Source of the DNA: Kangiella sp. HZ709
Lineage (GTDB): Bacteria > Pseudomonadota > Gammaproteobacteria > Enterobacterales > Kangiellaceae
Direction: 5' to 3'
Assembly: GCF_009674675.1 (NCBI RefSeq)
Contig: NZ_WKJC01000001.1
Coordinates: 1,619,031-1,683,030, forward strand
Length of the DNA: 64,000 nucleotides
Shown here: positions 25,505 through 34,117 of the stretch, in pieces
How positions within the stretch are numbered: position 1 is the stretch's first letter
How the letters are laid out: each line of letters opens with the position of its first letter
Made by a program: the position numbers and the translations under genes
The notes under the pieces: model-generated
What the model was told of the DNA's origin: nothing
Database searches by the model: none
Seen by the model: the letters and a program-made list of their open reading frames with translations, nothing else

Positions 25505-27679
25505 ATGGATGCCGCTAGCATACTCGATTCCTTAAACGATCCGCAAAAAGAAGCGGTTACTGCGCCGAACAAGGCTTTGCTAGTTTTAGCGGGAGCAGGC
25601 TCTGGTAAAACTCGGGTATTGGTGCATAGAATCGCGTGGCTGGTTCAGGTGGAGCATGTTTCTGCTCATAGCGTCTTGGCAGTAACTTTTACTAATAAAG
25701 CCGCGCACGAAATGCGTGGACGAGTTGAAGATATGCTAGCAATGCCTGCCAGAGGAATGTGGATAGGTACTTTTCATTCGATTGCTCATCGCTTGTTACG
25801 TGCTCATTACAAAGATGCTGGTTTACCCGAAGGGTTTCAGATCCTTGACTCACAAGATCAATTACGAGTAATTAAGCGAGTTATGAAAGAGCTTAATTTA
25901 GATGATAATGAATGGCCACCAAAGCAAGCCCAATGGTATATCAATGCTAAAAAAGATGAGGGATTAAGGCCGGGCAGTATTCATCATCATGGTGACTTTT
26001 TTATTAGCACTATGGTTAAGATCTATTATGCTTATGAAGAAGCTTGCAAAACGGCTGGTTTAGTCGATTTTAATGAGCTGTTGCTAAGAGCCTATGAGCT
26101 GTGGGCAAATAACCCAACTTTATTGAAGCATTACCAAGATCGTTTTCAGCATATATTAGTCGACGAATTTCAAGATACTAACCATATTCAATATGCCTGG
26201 ATCAGGCTACTGACCAATGATAACAATCGGATAACGATAGTGGGTGATGATGATCAATCGATTTACGGTTGGCGTGGTGCCAAGATAGAAAACATTCGGC
26301 AATTTGAAAACGATTTTCCAGATTGCAAAGTTTCTCGACTTGAGCAGAACTATCGTTCTACCTCTACCATTTTGCAGGCGGCCAATGCCGTTATTGCTAA
26401 TAATAATGATCGCATGGGTAAAAATCTTTGGACGGAAGGAAATCAAGGTGATCCTATTTGTTTATATGCAGCCTTTAATGAGCAAGAAGAAGCGCGCTTT
26501 ATCGCTTCACGAATTCAGGACTGGGTAGAGCAGGGTGAATCCTATAACGATATTGCTATTTTATATCGCTCAAATGCTCAATCGAGAATTTTAGAGGAAG
26601 CCATGCTGCTCAAAGGTATTCCTTACAGAATTTATGGCGGTTTGCGATTCTTCGAACGTGCAGAAGTTAAAGATACCTTGGCGTATTTACGTTTAATGAC
26701 TAATCGCGATGATGATGCTTCTTTTGAGCGAGTAGTGAATCAACCAGCGCGTGGCTTAGGGCAAAAATCTGTGGATTCGGTTCGAGAAGTTGCACGTGCA
26801 GAGCAAATTTCGTTATGGCAGGCCGCTACCAAAATGGTAAGTGAGCAGTTGTTAACTCCAAGAGCAAGAAATGCTCTGGAGGGATTTATTAAGTTAGTAG
26901 ATGAGCTGGACTCGGATACGCAAGAACTAGAGCTAGGAGAACAAACCGAAATTGTGATTGAGCATTCTGGCTTGCTTGAAATGTATTCCAAAGAAAAAGG
27001 TGAAAAAGGACAGGCGCGCAAAGAAAACCTGCAAGAATTGGTCAATGCTGCTAGAGAATTTGATCCCGATGAAATGGTACCAGAAGAACTTCCTGATATG
27101 AGTGAATTAACCGCATTCTTATCGCATGCTTCATTGGAAGCTGGAGATAATCAAGCGGAAGAGTATCAAGAGTCGGTTCAGATGATGACTTTACACTCAG
27201 CAAAGGGCTTGGAATTTCCTTTAGTCTTTATCGCCGGTGTTGAAGAGAAATTATTTCCACACCAGATGTCAGTTGATGAGCCCGGTGGATTAGAAGAAGA
27301 AAGGAGGCTCGCATACGTTGGCATTACCCGAGCTATGAAGCAGCTTTATTTAACCTACGCGGAGAAGCGTCGCTTATTTGGCCGGGAGTCTTACCCCCAA
27401 GTATCACGATTTGTACGTGAAATACCTTCAGAACTCCTGACCGAAGTGCGTCTTAATACTCAGGTGCAAAGACCGGTGTTTGTTAAGGAATCACCTATCC
27501 GCAAGAAAGGCCCGGAGGGTTTCTATTTAGGGCAATTGGTAAAACACCCAAAGTTTGGCAAGGGTATCATCATTAATTATGAAGGCGATGGCCCCCAAGC
27601 CTCGGTCCAGATTAATTTTGAAAGCGAAGGCTTGAAAAAATTAATGGTGGCTTATGCAAAGTTAGAACCTATCAATTAA
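25505..27679 (+). CDS. uvrD: DNA helicase II UvrD
   Basis: 724-residue superfamily 1A 3'-5' helicase for mismatch and nucleotide excision repair. Q-motif LNDPQKEAV, Walker A AGAGSGKTR, motif II VDEFQDTN, motif III GDDDQSIYGWRGA, motif IV LEQNYRST, motif V TLHSAKGLEF, motif VI VGITRAMK are in order, and the C-terminal Tudor-like region ends KHPKFGKGIIINYEGDG. Full length for UvrD. In E. coli uvrD follows yigB directly; here four genes sit between. Divergent from the lipoprotein across only 41 bases. Confidence 0.97.
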   Translation: MDAASILDSLNDPQKEAVTAPNKALLVLAGAGSGKTRVLVHRIAWLVQVEHVSAHSVLAVTFTNKAAHEMRGRVEDMLAMPARGMWIGTFHSIAHRLLRAHYKDAGLPEGFQILDSQDQLRVIKRVMKELNLDDNEWPPKQAQWYINAKKDEGLRPGSIHHHGDFFISTMVKIYYAYEEACKTAGLVDFNELLLRAYELWANNPTLLKHYQDRFQHILVDEFQDTNHIQYAWIRLLTNDNNRITIVGDDDQSIYGWRGAKIENIRQFENDFPDCKVSRLEQNYRSTSTILQAANAVIANNNDRMGKNLWTEGNQGDPICLYAAFNEQEEARFIASRIQDWVEQGESYNDIAILYRSNAQSRILEEAMLLKGIPYRIYGGLRFFERAEVKDTLAYLRLMTNRDDDASFERVVNQPARGLGQKSVDSVREVARAEQISLWQAATKMVSEQLLTPRARNALEGFIKLVDELDSDTQELELGEQTEIVIEHSGLLEMYSKEKGEKGQARKENLQELVNAAREFDPDEMVPEELPDMSELTAFLSHASLEAGDNQAEEYQESVQMMTLHSAKGLEFPLVFIAGVEEKLFPHQMSVDEPGGLEEERRLAYVGITRAMKQLYLTYAEKRRLFGRESYPQVSRFVREIPSELLTEVRLNTQVQRPVFVKESPIRKKGPEGFYLGQLVKHPKFGKGIIINYEGDGPQASVQINFESEGLKKLMVAYAKLEPIN

Positions 27680-27875
27680 ATTGTGTAAGAATATAAAAAA
27701 ATCCGACCCTAAAAAAATTATTTAACGATTTCAAATACTGGTCAAAACTCCGACCAGATGATTCCATATTTTTTAACTAATTGATTTGTATTAAGTTTTT
27801 ATATTAGAAAAAATAATGCTTCGAATTATTAAAAATAATGATTGATTTTTATGTAATGAATTGTAAAAATCAAAG

Positions 27876-27891
27876 CGTGATGTAGATCACA
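27876..27891. promoter_or_regulatory. CRP-type binding site
   Basis: CGTGATGTAGATCACA: perfect GTGA-N6-TCAC core on both sides. The centre is 92 bases upstream of the protease start codon; a start from the TATATA at 27944 would place it near -72, a class I position. A Crp/Vfr regulator is encoded at 7901. Confidence 0.7.
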
Positions 27892-27898
27892 GGTCAGA

Positions 27899-27944
27899 CC
27901 TCATTGCTATAAAGCTTAGAAGTTTTATAGCAATGAGGTTTTTT
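27899..27944 (+). terminator. Strong hairpin with T6 tail in the subtilase upstream region
   Basis: Perfect 15-base stem, CCTCATTGCTATAAA (27899-27913) and its complement (27924-27938), a 10-base loop, and six T. It is a textbook intrinsic terminator, but it lies only 7 bases downstream of the CRP site and 220 bases after uvrD. It may end uvrD read-through or an untranslated transcript. Confidence 0.8.
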
Positions 27945-27975
27945 ATATAACAATATTTCATTCGTTGGGGTAACT

Positions 27976-29784
27976 ATGAAATTTAAAATGAAATTAGCAT
28001 GTGCTGCTTCTTTATTAGCACTAGGCACAGCTGCTCATGCAGAGCGTATGATCGTAACGCACGATGGTAGTAATGGTAATGGTCTTAAAAATGGCCACAG
28101 CGTAAAAGCTGAAGGTAATGGCTGGTTCGCGGTTGAACTGGATGAAAATGGCAAAAGCGCAATGCGTGGCAAGAAAGGCTTCAAGAATATGGAAGTTGAC
28201 GCAAAGCGTTTTCCAATGAGCTTTTCTGATAGCGCCGGCAATCCTAACAGTGTTCAGGTTCTTCCTTACAACTACTTGCAAGTTGAAGGCGACCAATTAA
28301 CATTAGACAGAAATGCTGGCATGAAGGTTTGTGTTATCGATTCTGGTTTAGCGCGTGATAATGGCGAAACTGGTGGTCGTAACAACGATTTCGATTTCTC
28401 AAGAATTACGGGTGACAACGATTCAGGTACGGGCGATTGGTTCCGTGACGGTGGTGCTCACGGTACTCACGTAGCGGGTACTATCGGTGCAGCAGACAAT
28501 GGCGTAGGTATTATTGGTGTTGCTCCTGGTGTTGACATGCACATCATCAAAGTATTCAACGCAGCAGGTTATGGTTACTCTTCAGATTTAGCTAAAGCGG
28601 TTAACCTATGTGGTGCAGCTGGCGCAAACATCATCAATATGTCACTGGGTGGCGGTGGTGCTAACTCTACAGAAGAAAATGCAATCCAAAACTTCGTAGA
28701 CAATGGCGGTATCGTGTTAGTAGCCGCAGGTAACGACGGTAACACTACTCGTTCTTACCCAGCAGGTTATGAAGCTTCTATGATGGTTGGTGGCGTAAAC
28801 AAAGACAACGAGAAATACGCAGCTTCTCAGTTCCCTTCGTGTGAACAGACTTCTGGTCGTGGCAAAAACCGTACAACCGTAACTAACGAAAGAATTTGTG
28901 TAGAGATTTCTGCAGGTGGCCAAGACGTATTATCTACAGTACCTTCGGGCACTGGCGTTTCTGCAGGATTGACAGTAGATGGTACACCGGTATCAGTTGC
29001 TTCTACCTCAAATACTGGTAGCGTAACCGCTGATACATTCTTTATGGGTACAGCAGAAGCTACTAACTCTGGGGCGAATGGTAAAGTTTGTATCATTGAC
29101 CGCGGTAACATTTCTTTTGCAGATAAAATCAACAACTGTGCAAATTCTGGCGGTGTTGGAGCAGTAGTAATCAATAATGTAGCTGGCGAAGGTCCTGTAA
29201 ACATGGACATCACTGGGGCAGAAGGTACAGTTCCAGCAGTAGGCGCAGCATTTGAAGATCGTGCAGCTATCGTAGGTGCAGCTTCGGCAACTATTGAAAG
29301 CGGTGCTGGCGACTATGCAGTATTCTCAGGTACTTCAATGGCGACACCAACGGTTGCAGGTACAGCAGCATTAGTATGGTCAAATCACCCAACTTGTACA
29401 GGTGAAGAGATTCGTGAAGCACTAAAAGCGGCAGCGCAAGATGTTGGCCCAGCTGGTCGTGACGTAGACTTCGGATATGGTATTGCTAAAGCAAAAGCCA
29501 CTAGCGATTACCTAACTGCTAATGGCTGTAATGGTGGTCCGGTTGACCCTCCAGGTGGAGACGCTACTTTAACTGGCAACACTTCTAAAGGTGGTCGCCA
29601 AGCTAATATTAGCTGGAGTGGTTTGAATGGTTCTAGCGTTGACGTATTCATCAACGGTAGTAACAACGGTTCAACTGCGAATGATGGCTCAGCTTCTTAC
29701 AGCGTATCTAAAGGTTCTTCAAATACCTTTAAAGTATGTGAGTCTGGTTCTACAACGGCATGTACTAACGAAATAACTCTATAA
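27976..29784 (+). CDS. Secreted subtilisin-like serine protease (S8) with PA domain and C-terminal beta domain
   Basis: 602 residues. Signal peptide ending AHA|E at about 22; short propeptide to about 95; catalytic domain with D122 (VCVIDSGLA), H162 (AHGTHVAG), oxyanion N253 (AAGND) and S454 (SGTSMATPTVAG). A protease-associated domain is inserted at about 330-440 (VCIIDRG...ADKINNCANSGGVGAVVINN), as in lactocepin/cucumisin-type enzymes. After a GGPVDPPGGD linker, about 75 residues form a fibronectin-like module (NISWSGLNGSSVDVFI). No sorting tail of PEP-CTERM or GlyGly-CTERM type. Extracellular nutrition is likely. CRP site upstream, terminator downstream. Confidence 0.94.
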   Translation: MKFKMKLACAASLLALGTAAHAERMIVTHDGSNGNGLKNGHSVKAEGNGWFAVELDENGKSAMRGKKGFKNMEVDAKRFPMSFSDSAGNPNSVQVLPYNYLQVEGDQLTLDRNAGMKVCVIDSGLARDNGETGGRNNDFDFSRITGDNDSGTGDWFRDGGAHGTHVAGTIGAADNGVGIIGVAPGVDMHIIKVFNAAGYGYSSDLAKAVNLCGAAGANIINMSLGGGGANSTEENAIQNFVDNGGIVLVAAGNDGNTTRSYPAGYEASMMVGGVNKDNEKYAASQFPSCEQTSGRGKNRTTVTNERICVEISAGGQDVLSTVPSGTGVSAGLTVDGTPVSVASTSNTGSVTADTFFMGTAEATNSGANGKVCIIDRGNISFADKINNCANSGGVGAVVINNVAGEGPVNMDITGAEGTVPAVGAAFEDRAAIVGAASATIESGAGDYAVFSGTSMATPTVAGTAALVWSNHPTCTGEEIREALKAAAQDVGPAGRDVDFGYGIAKAKATSDYLTANGCNGGPVDPPGGDATLTGNTSKGGRQANISWSGLNGSSVDVFINGSNNGSTANDGSASYSVSKGSSNTFKVCESGSTTACTNEITL

Positions 29785-29804
29785 GTAATAAAAATTAGAG
29801 TAAG

Positions 29805-29831
29805 AACCCCGCTTTATGCGGGGTTTTTTTT
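29805..29831 (+). terminator. Rho-independent terminator after the first subtilase
   Basis: AACCCCGC / GCGGGGTT stem with a five-base loop and eight T. Confidence 0.92.
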
Positions 29832-29903
29832 AGGAATGACTAAAGCGGATAAAAATTATAATGGTGTCCTGGTTTGACCATTAATTTTATTAATGAGTTT
29901 GAA

Positions 29904-29932
29904 TTGTTCTGAACTGAAGAAATTGGTATAAA
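29904..29932 (+). promoter_or_regulatory. Promoter of the second subtilase
   Basis: -35 TTGTTC (29904-29909), 17-base spacer, -10 TATAAA (29927-29932). The leader of about 50 bases contains a small hairpin CTCATG-N3-CATGAG ahead of the ATG at 29989. Confidence 0.55.
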
Positions 29933-29988
29933 GTTAATGCTCATGTTTCATGAGAAATAACAATTCATTAATACATATGGGGTAGGAA

Positions 29989-31107
29989 ATGAAATTAACA
30001 TTAGTAGCCGGTGCAGTTTCACTGGCGGTAGCCAATGTGGCTATGGCAGATAAACCAACATTCGGTGGCGACACTGATTTGTTAAATGTACAGAATCGTT
30101 GTATCGTTCAATTGCAAGACAGCATCGACGGTAATCAAGTAAAAGGCTTAGCCAATGCATTAACAAGACGCGGTAATGCGTCTGTTCGCGATGTCTATAA
30201 GCATTCAATAAAAGGATTCACCGCTAATATGCCATGCCATGCGGCACAAAAAGCTTTTGGTGATGACGCTAGCGTTAAAGCCATGTATCCAGATGGCATA
30301 GTAACCGCTTCCTTCAAAGGTAAGCCTGGCGGCGGCGATGGCGGTGGCGGAGGCCAGCAAGTTTCTTACGGTACCACTCGAGTTGGCGGCACTGTAAATG
30401 GAGTTGGTAAAACAGCTTGGATTGTAGACTCCGGGATTGATTTAGATCACCCTGATTTAAATGTTGATGCAAGCCAAGGTTTCGTAGCCTCTGGAATTAA
30501 GGGTGGTATGGAAGATCAAAATGGTCACGGTACCCATGTTGCTGGAACAGTAGCTGCTATTGATAATGGTATTGGTGCATTGGGTGTAGCGCAGGGTGCT
30601 ACGGTAGTACCGATTCGGGTTTTAAATCGTCGTGGTTCTGGCTCTTACTCAGGTATTATTGCGGGAGTTGATCATGTTGCGGCAAGAGCCGGATCAGGTG
30701 ATTGCGTGAACATGAGTTTAGGCGGACCAGCAGACGGAGCTGTTAATGCCGCGGTTGAGGCTGCAGCGAGAAGTACTAATGCGCACTTTGTGATTGCAGC
30801 AGGTAATGATGCTCGCAACGCAAGTGGTTTCTCACCAGCAAGTGCCAATGGTAATAATGTTTATACCATCGCTGCAATGGGGCAAGGTGATACTTGGGCA
30901 TCGTACTCTAACTATGGTAATGATGTTGATTATGCAGCACCAGGTTCGAGTATTTTCTCATTATGGAAAAGCGGTGGCACTAACACTATTTCAGGTACTT
31001 CAATGGCATCTCCGCATGCTTGTGCAGTATTGATGATGGGAAGTTCAAGAACCGATGGCTCAGTGAGTGATGGCCGAGGCGGTTCTTATCCAATTATTGT
31101 GCTTTAA
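29989..31107 (+). CDS. Secreted subtilisin-like serine protease (S8) with I9-type propeptide
   Basis: 372 residues. Signal peptide to VAMA|D (20), inhibitor-type propeptide (RCIVQLQDSIDG...HSIKGFTANMP) to about 105, a glycine-rich linker (GGGDGGGGG), and a compact catalytic domain with D147 (AWIVDSGIDLDHPDL), H180 (NGHGTHVAG), N273 (AAGND) and S338 (SGTSMASPH). No PA domain or C-terminal appendage, in contrast to the preceding protease; the two are therefore not recent duplicates. Own promoter and terminator. Confidence 0.94.
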   Translation: MKLTLVAGAVSLAVANVAMADKPTFGGDTDLLNVQNRCIVQLQDSIDGNQVKGLANALTRRGNASVRDVYKHSIKGFTANMPCHAAQKAFGDDASVKAMYPDGIVTASFKGKPGGGDGGGGGQQVSYGTTRVGGTVNGVGKTAWIVDSGIDLDHPDLNVDASQGFVASGIKGGMEDQNGHGTHVAGTVAAIDNGIGALGVAQGATVVPIRVLNRRGSGSYSGIIAGVDHVAARAGSGDCVNMSLGGPADGAVNAAVEAAARSTNAHFVIAAGNDARNASGFSPASANGNNVYTIAAMGQGDTWASYSNYGNDVDYAAPGSSIFSLWKSGGTNTISGTSMASPHACAVLMMGSSRTDGSVSDGRGGSYPIIVL

Positions 31108-31130
31108 ATATAGCGCTTAAATATAGCTAG

Positions 31131-31160
31131 AAAAAAAGCGCTCTTTAAGAGCGCTTTTTT
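31131..31160. terminator. Bidirectional terminator between the subtilase and the 2OG oxygenase
   Basis: AAAAAAGCGCTCTT, one-base centre, then its complement ending in six T. A-run on the left and T-run on the right let it serve both convergent genes. Confidence 0.85.
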
Positions 31161-31175
31161 ATGGTAGAGAAATGA

Positions 31176-31883
31176 TTATTTCGATTCGCCGTACATATCT
31201 TGCGCACGGTTATATAAGACCCAGCTAGTAAAAATGTATTTGTCATTAGATACAGGTTTTTGACCACGATGAGTATGGGTAAAATCACCCGGGAAAATGA
31301 CCAGGGAACCTTGTTTTGGTTTGCTTTTAAATTTTTGGTAAAAGAATTCAGTTTCACCACCTTCGTCAACATCATTCAAATAAAACATCCAGACTAAAGT
31401 TCTATGCAATGAATCTTGATGTGGATCTGTTGGGTGCGGGTAATGCTCAGAATGCCAATGAAAATAACCGCCTTCACCTTTATGATACTTTTGTAGATTT
31501 ACAGAGCCTAGGCGATAAACAGCGCCGATAAAATTACCTAAAGCTTCGTCATCCATTTGCTCAACATCAACATAACTTAATTGCTCCATACCACCGTCTT
31601 GGTTTTGATACATAAGCGAAACAGCGCCAGCTAAAAGGAAAGGATTTTGTCGAACATAATGAATCAAGCCTTTTAATACAACTTGCTTAACATGTTGCAT
31701 CTCATCATTCCACTCGTCAGGGAAGTTGGTGCAAGTTAAATCTAAGCTGTTCTTTTTGATTTTATCAACACCTTGGCCAGTCTCACCTTGATGTTTGTTT
31801 GAACTTTTCTCAAATTTATCGATGCAGGCACGACAAAATTCTGGCGACAAAGCATTCTCGTAAATATTGATGAAACTAGACAT
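31176..31883 (-). CDS. 2-oxoglutarate/Fe(II)-dependent oxygenase (prolyl 4-hydroxylase-like)
   Basis: 235 residues from the ATG at 31883 (MSSFINIYENALSPEFC); a start 12 codons upstream has no support. Double-stranded beta-helix fold with iron ligands in GYFHWHSEHYP and FPGDFTHTHRG, and the substrate loop DEGGETEFFYQKFKSKPKQGSLVIFPG that typifies the PiuC/P4H group. HRTLVWMFYLND carries conserved hydrophobics. Natural substrate unknown. Convergent with the second subtilase and divergent from dctP. Confidence 0.88.
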   Translation of the reverse strand: MSSFINIYENALSPEFCRACIDKFEKSSNKHQGETGQGVDKIKKNSLDLTCTNFPDEWNDEMQHVKQVVLKGLIHYVRQNPFLLAGAVSLMYQNQDGGMEQLSYVDVEQMDDEALGNFIGAVYRLGSVNLQKYHKGEGGYFHWHSEHYPHPTDPHQDSLHRTLVWMFYLNDVDEGGETEFFYQKFKSKPKQGSLVIFPGDFTHTHRGQKPVSNDKYIFTSWVLYNRAQDMYGESK

Positions 31884-31973
31884 TGAAAAGCCTTTTATAA
31901 ATTTGTAATAATTTGCCATAGCCTATTATAGTAGGTACATTGTTGCCAGTAGTTTTTGAGGGATATTTGACCC

Positions 31974-33092
31974 GTGAAAAGAAGAAAATTTATAAACACC
32001 TTAGGTCTTTCGGCTGCTGCAGTGGGATTGACAGCTTGTGGTCAAGGTGAGCAACAAGAACAAACTAAAGTTAACAAAACTTCTACTAAGAAAAATTATA
32101 AAGGTAAAGTTATTGAATGGACCATGGTTACCACCTGGCCAAAAAACTTTGCTGGTTTAGGTGAAGGAGCTGAATATTTAGCGCAGTTAATTAATAGTAT
32201 GAGTGGCGGTCGCATGCAGGTGAAAGTCTATGGCGCGGGGGAGCTAGTGCCAGCTTTGCAAGCATTTGAATCGGTAGCAATTGGTGCTGCGCATATGGGA
32301 CATGGCGCAGCCTATTATTGGCGCGGTAAACTTAATATGGCCCCTTTCTTTGCTGCAGTGCCTTTCGGTTTAAATGCGCAAGAAATGAATGGCTGGCTAT
32401 TGCATGGCGGCGGTCTAGAGTTATGGCGAGAGCTGTATGAGCCAGTAGGTTTAATACCTGAGCCTGCCGGTAATACTGGCGTGCAAATGGCGGGTTGGTT
32501 TAACAAAGAAATTAATTCTTTAGGCGATGTGAAGGGGTTAAAAATGCGTATTCCTGGCTTAGGCGGTGAAGTGTGGAAGCGCGCTGGAGGCATCCCAGTA
32601 TTAATGCCAGGTTCAGAAGTTTTTACCTCACTAGAGACCGGTGTGATAGATGCTGCTGAATGGGTTGGGCCTTATAACGATTTAGCCTTTGGTCTATTTA
32701 AGGCAGCGAAATATTATTATCATCCAGGTTGGCATGAGCCAGGAACTACTTTAGAAGCCATTATTAATAAAAAGGCCTATGAAGAGCTCCCTGAAGATTT
32801 ACAGCAAATTGTGACTAATGCCTGCCGTACTGCTAACGCTGATATGCTTTCACAATTTACAGCGCGTAATAATGAAGCGTTACAAACCTTAGTGGAGAAG
32901 CATGGCGTTATATTAAAAGAATTGCCGCAGGATGTGCTAAACGAATTAGCGACGATTTCTGATGCAATGCTGGCTGAGCAAGCTAAAACCGATTTAGATA
33001 AAAGAATTTTAAATTCATTTATTAAGTTTAGAGATGAGGCGCGTCAATGGCATAAAATTTCTGAACAAAGCTATTATGGTGCTCGAAGTTAA
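31974..33092 (+). CDS. dctP: TRAP transporter substrate-binding lipoprotein (2-oxo-acid type DctP)
   Basis: 372 residues starting at GTG. The N-terminus combines a twin-arginine motif (KRRKFINTLG) with a lipobox (LTAC), so the protein is probably exported folded and lipid-anchored. The body matches the TakP-like group that binds 2-oxo monocarboxylates: TTWPKNFAGLGEGAEYL, YGAGELVPALQAFE, AAYYWRGK, MRIPGLGGEVW, and DAAEWVGPYNDLAFG with the ligand/metal-binding tryptophan and glutamate. Its permeases are on the opposite strand at 34118-36080, separated by murI. Overlaps the next small gene by one base. Confidence 0.9.
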   Translation: MKRRKFINTLGLSAAAVGLTACGQGEQQEQTKVNKTSTKKNYKGKVIEWTMVTTWPKNFAGLGEGAEYLAQLINSMSGGRMQVKVYGAGELVPALQAFESVAIGAAHMGHGAAYYWRGKLNMAPFFAAVPFGLNAQEMNGWLLHGGGLELWRELYEPVGLIPEPAGNTGVQMAGWFNKEINSLGDVKGLKMRIPGLGGEVWKRAGGIPVLMPGSEVFTSLETGVIDAAEWVGPYNDLAFGLFKAAKYYYHPGWHEPGTTLEAIINKKAYEELPEDLQQIVTNACRTANADMLSQFTARNNEALQTLVEKHGVILKELPQDVLNELATISDAMLAEQAKTDLDKRILNSFIKFRDEARQWHKISEQSYYGARS

Positions 33093-33361
33093 TGCTGCTA
33101 TTTTGGATAACACTGGTTTTGTTTATTATAGTTTTATCGGTTGGAAATTATTTATATTTTAATCGTGTATTACCCGCAATTAATAAAACATCTGAAATAA
33201 TGCCTAGAGAGCAAGGTAAACAAATTGAAAATTATTTAAATACATTAGCAGCGGAGCAAAGCAAAGGCTTGGCTTATGTATTTCTTAAATATTATCAGCA
33301 CATTCAATCGCTAATGGGGTTGCTTTTAATCTGCAATATAATTTACATGAGTGTTTTTTAA
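33092..33361 (+). CDS. Small membrane protein, unknown function
   Basis: 89 residues with a helix at each end (about 2-21 and 72-88) and a charged middle (NKTSEIMPREQGKQIENYL). Its ATG overlaps the dctP stop (TAATG), implying translational coupling, and its last 36 bases overlap the end of murI on the other strand. I recognise no family. A helper for the TRAP binding protein is possible only from position. Confidence 0.6.
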   Translation: MLLFWITLVLFIIVLSVGNYLYFNRVLPAINKTSEIMPREQGKQIENYLNTLAAEQSKGLAYVFLKYYQHIQSLMGLLLICNIIYMSVF

Positions 33362-34117
33362 TAATAAATCGGAAAATACACTTGGTAATGTTTTTGAGTT
33401 AGAGCTGGAAAAAAAAGCATCCGATTCATGAGCGTGTAAATTTAATAGACCTAGCTCGGTTAAGACGCGAGTAGCTTGCAATGAAACAGCATTGGCATTA
33501 TCTATAATAGTTAATGGGTGTTGGCCAGCAACTAATTTAATGGTCTCGCTTAAAAAAGGATAGTGTGTACAGCCTAAAACTAAGGTATCAATATTATTAT
33601 CTAGCATTGGCAATAAGTATTGCTCGATTAAGCCAATGGTTCTTAAAGAATCGAGTTCACCTTTTTCAACCTGTTCAACAAATCCTTCGCAAGCCGATTG
33701 GTAAATAGTTTTATCTTTCGCGAAACGTTTTAACAAGGAGCGGTAGCGCTCACTATTTAAAGTATGTTGTGTTGCAAAAACACCAATGGTATTAGTTGTT
33801 GTGATCTGAGCAGCCGGCTTTATCGCAGGTTCAATAGCAATGATAGGGATATCATATTCAGCCCTTAACCATTCTGCCATTAATGCGGTGGCAGTGTTGC
33901 AAGCAACCACCATCGCCTTAGCATTTTTTTGAATGAAAAAATCAGCAATAAATAAGCAGCGCTGTTTTAATATTTTTTCATCCAGTTCACCATAAGGCGC
34001 GTATTGAGAGTCTGCAAAGTAGAGTAAATTTTCATTAGGCAAGTGTTGTTTGATAACCTTGAAAATAGAAAGGCCACCTACACCTGAATCAAAAATACCT
34101 ATAGGTTGTTTGGACAT
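33326..34117 (-). CDS. murI: Glutamate racemase
   Basis: Makes D-glutamate for peptidoglycan. 263 residues. N-terminal IGIFDSGVGGLSIFK, first catalytic cysteine in VVACNTATA, second in LVLGCTHYPFL, with DSQYAPYGE and the following KAMVV strand. It begins immediately after the dctM stop with no gap, so it is the third gene of dctQ-dctM-murI. Tail overlaps the small membrane gene by 36 bases. Confidence 0.96.
   Translation of the reverse strand: MSKQPIGIFDSGVGGLSIFKVIKQHLPNENLLYFADSQYAPYGELDEKILKQRCLFIADFFIQKNAKAMVVACNTATALMAEWLRAEYDIPIIAIEPAIKPAAQITTTNTIGVFATQHTLNSERYRSLLKRFAKDKTIYQSACEGFVEQVEKGELDSLRTIGLIEQYLLPMLDNNIDTLVLGCTHYPFLSETIKLVAGQHPLTIIDNANAVSLQATRVLTELGLLNLHAHESDAFFSSSNSKTLPSVFSDLLLKNTHVNYIAD

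Larger units (their letters stand above)
27680..27975. other. Gene-free stretch between uvrD and the first subtilase
   Basis: 296 AT-rich bases. The left 190 bases hold only a short hairpin CTGGTC-N8-GACCAG (about 27738-27757) and no convincing reading frame. The right part has a CRP-type site, a long hairpin with T-run, a TATATA run (27944-27949) that may be the -10 of the protease promoter, and a ribosome site GGGGTAA just before the ATG at 27976. Confidence 0.6.

Noticed and set aside
28827-29213. 128-codon frame opposite the first subtilase
   Set aside because: It is antisense of the PA-domain region, without start signal or similarity; a by-product of biased codon use.
27976-31107. PEP-CTERM or GlyGly-CTERM sorted proteases
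   Set aside because: Neither subtilase ends in the motif-helix-basic tail that exosortase or rhombosortase needs. I saw no PEP-CTERM substrate anywhere in the window.
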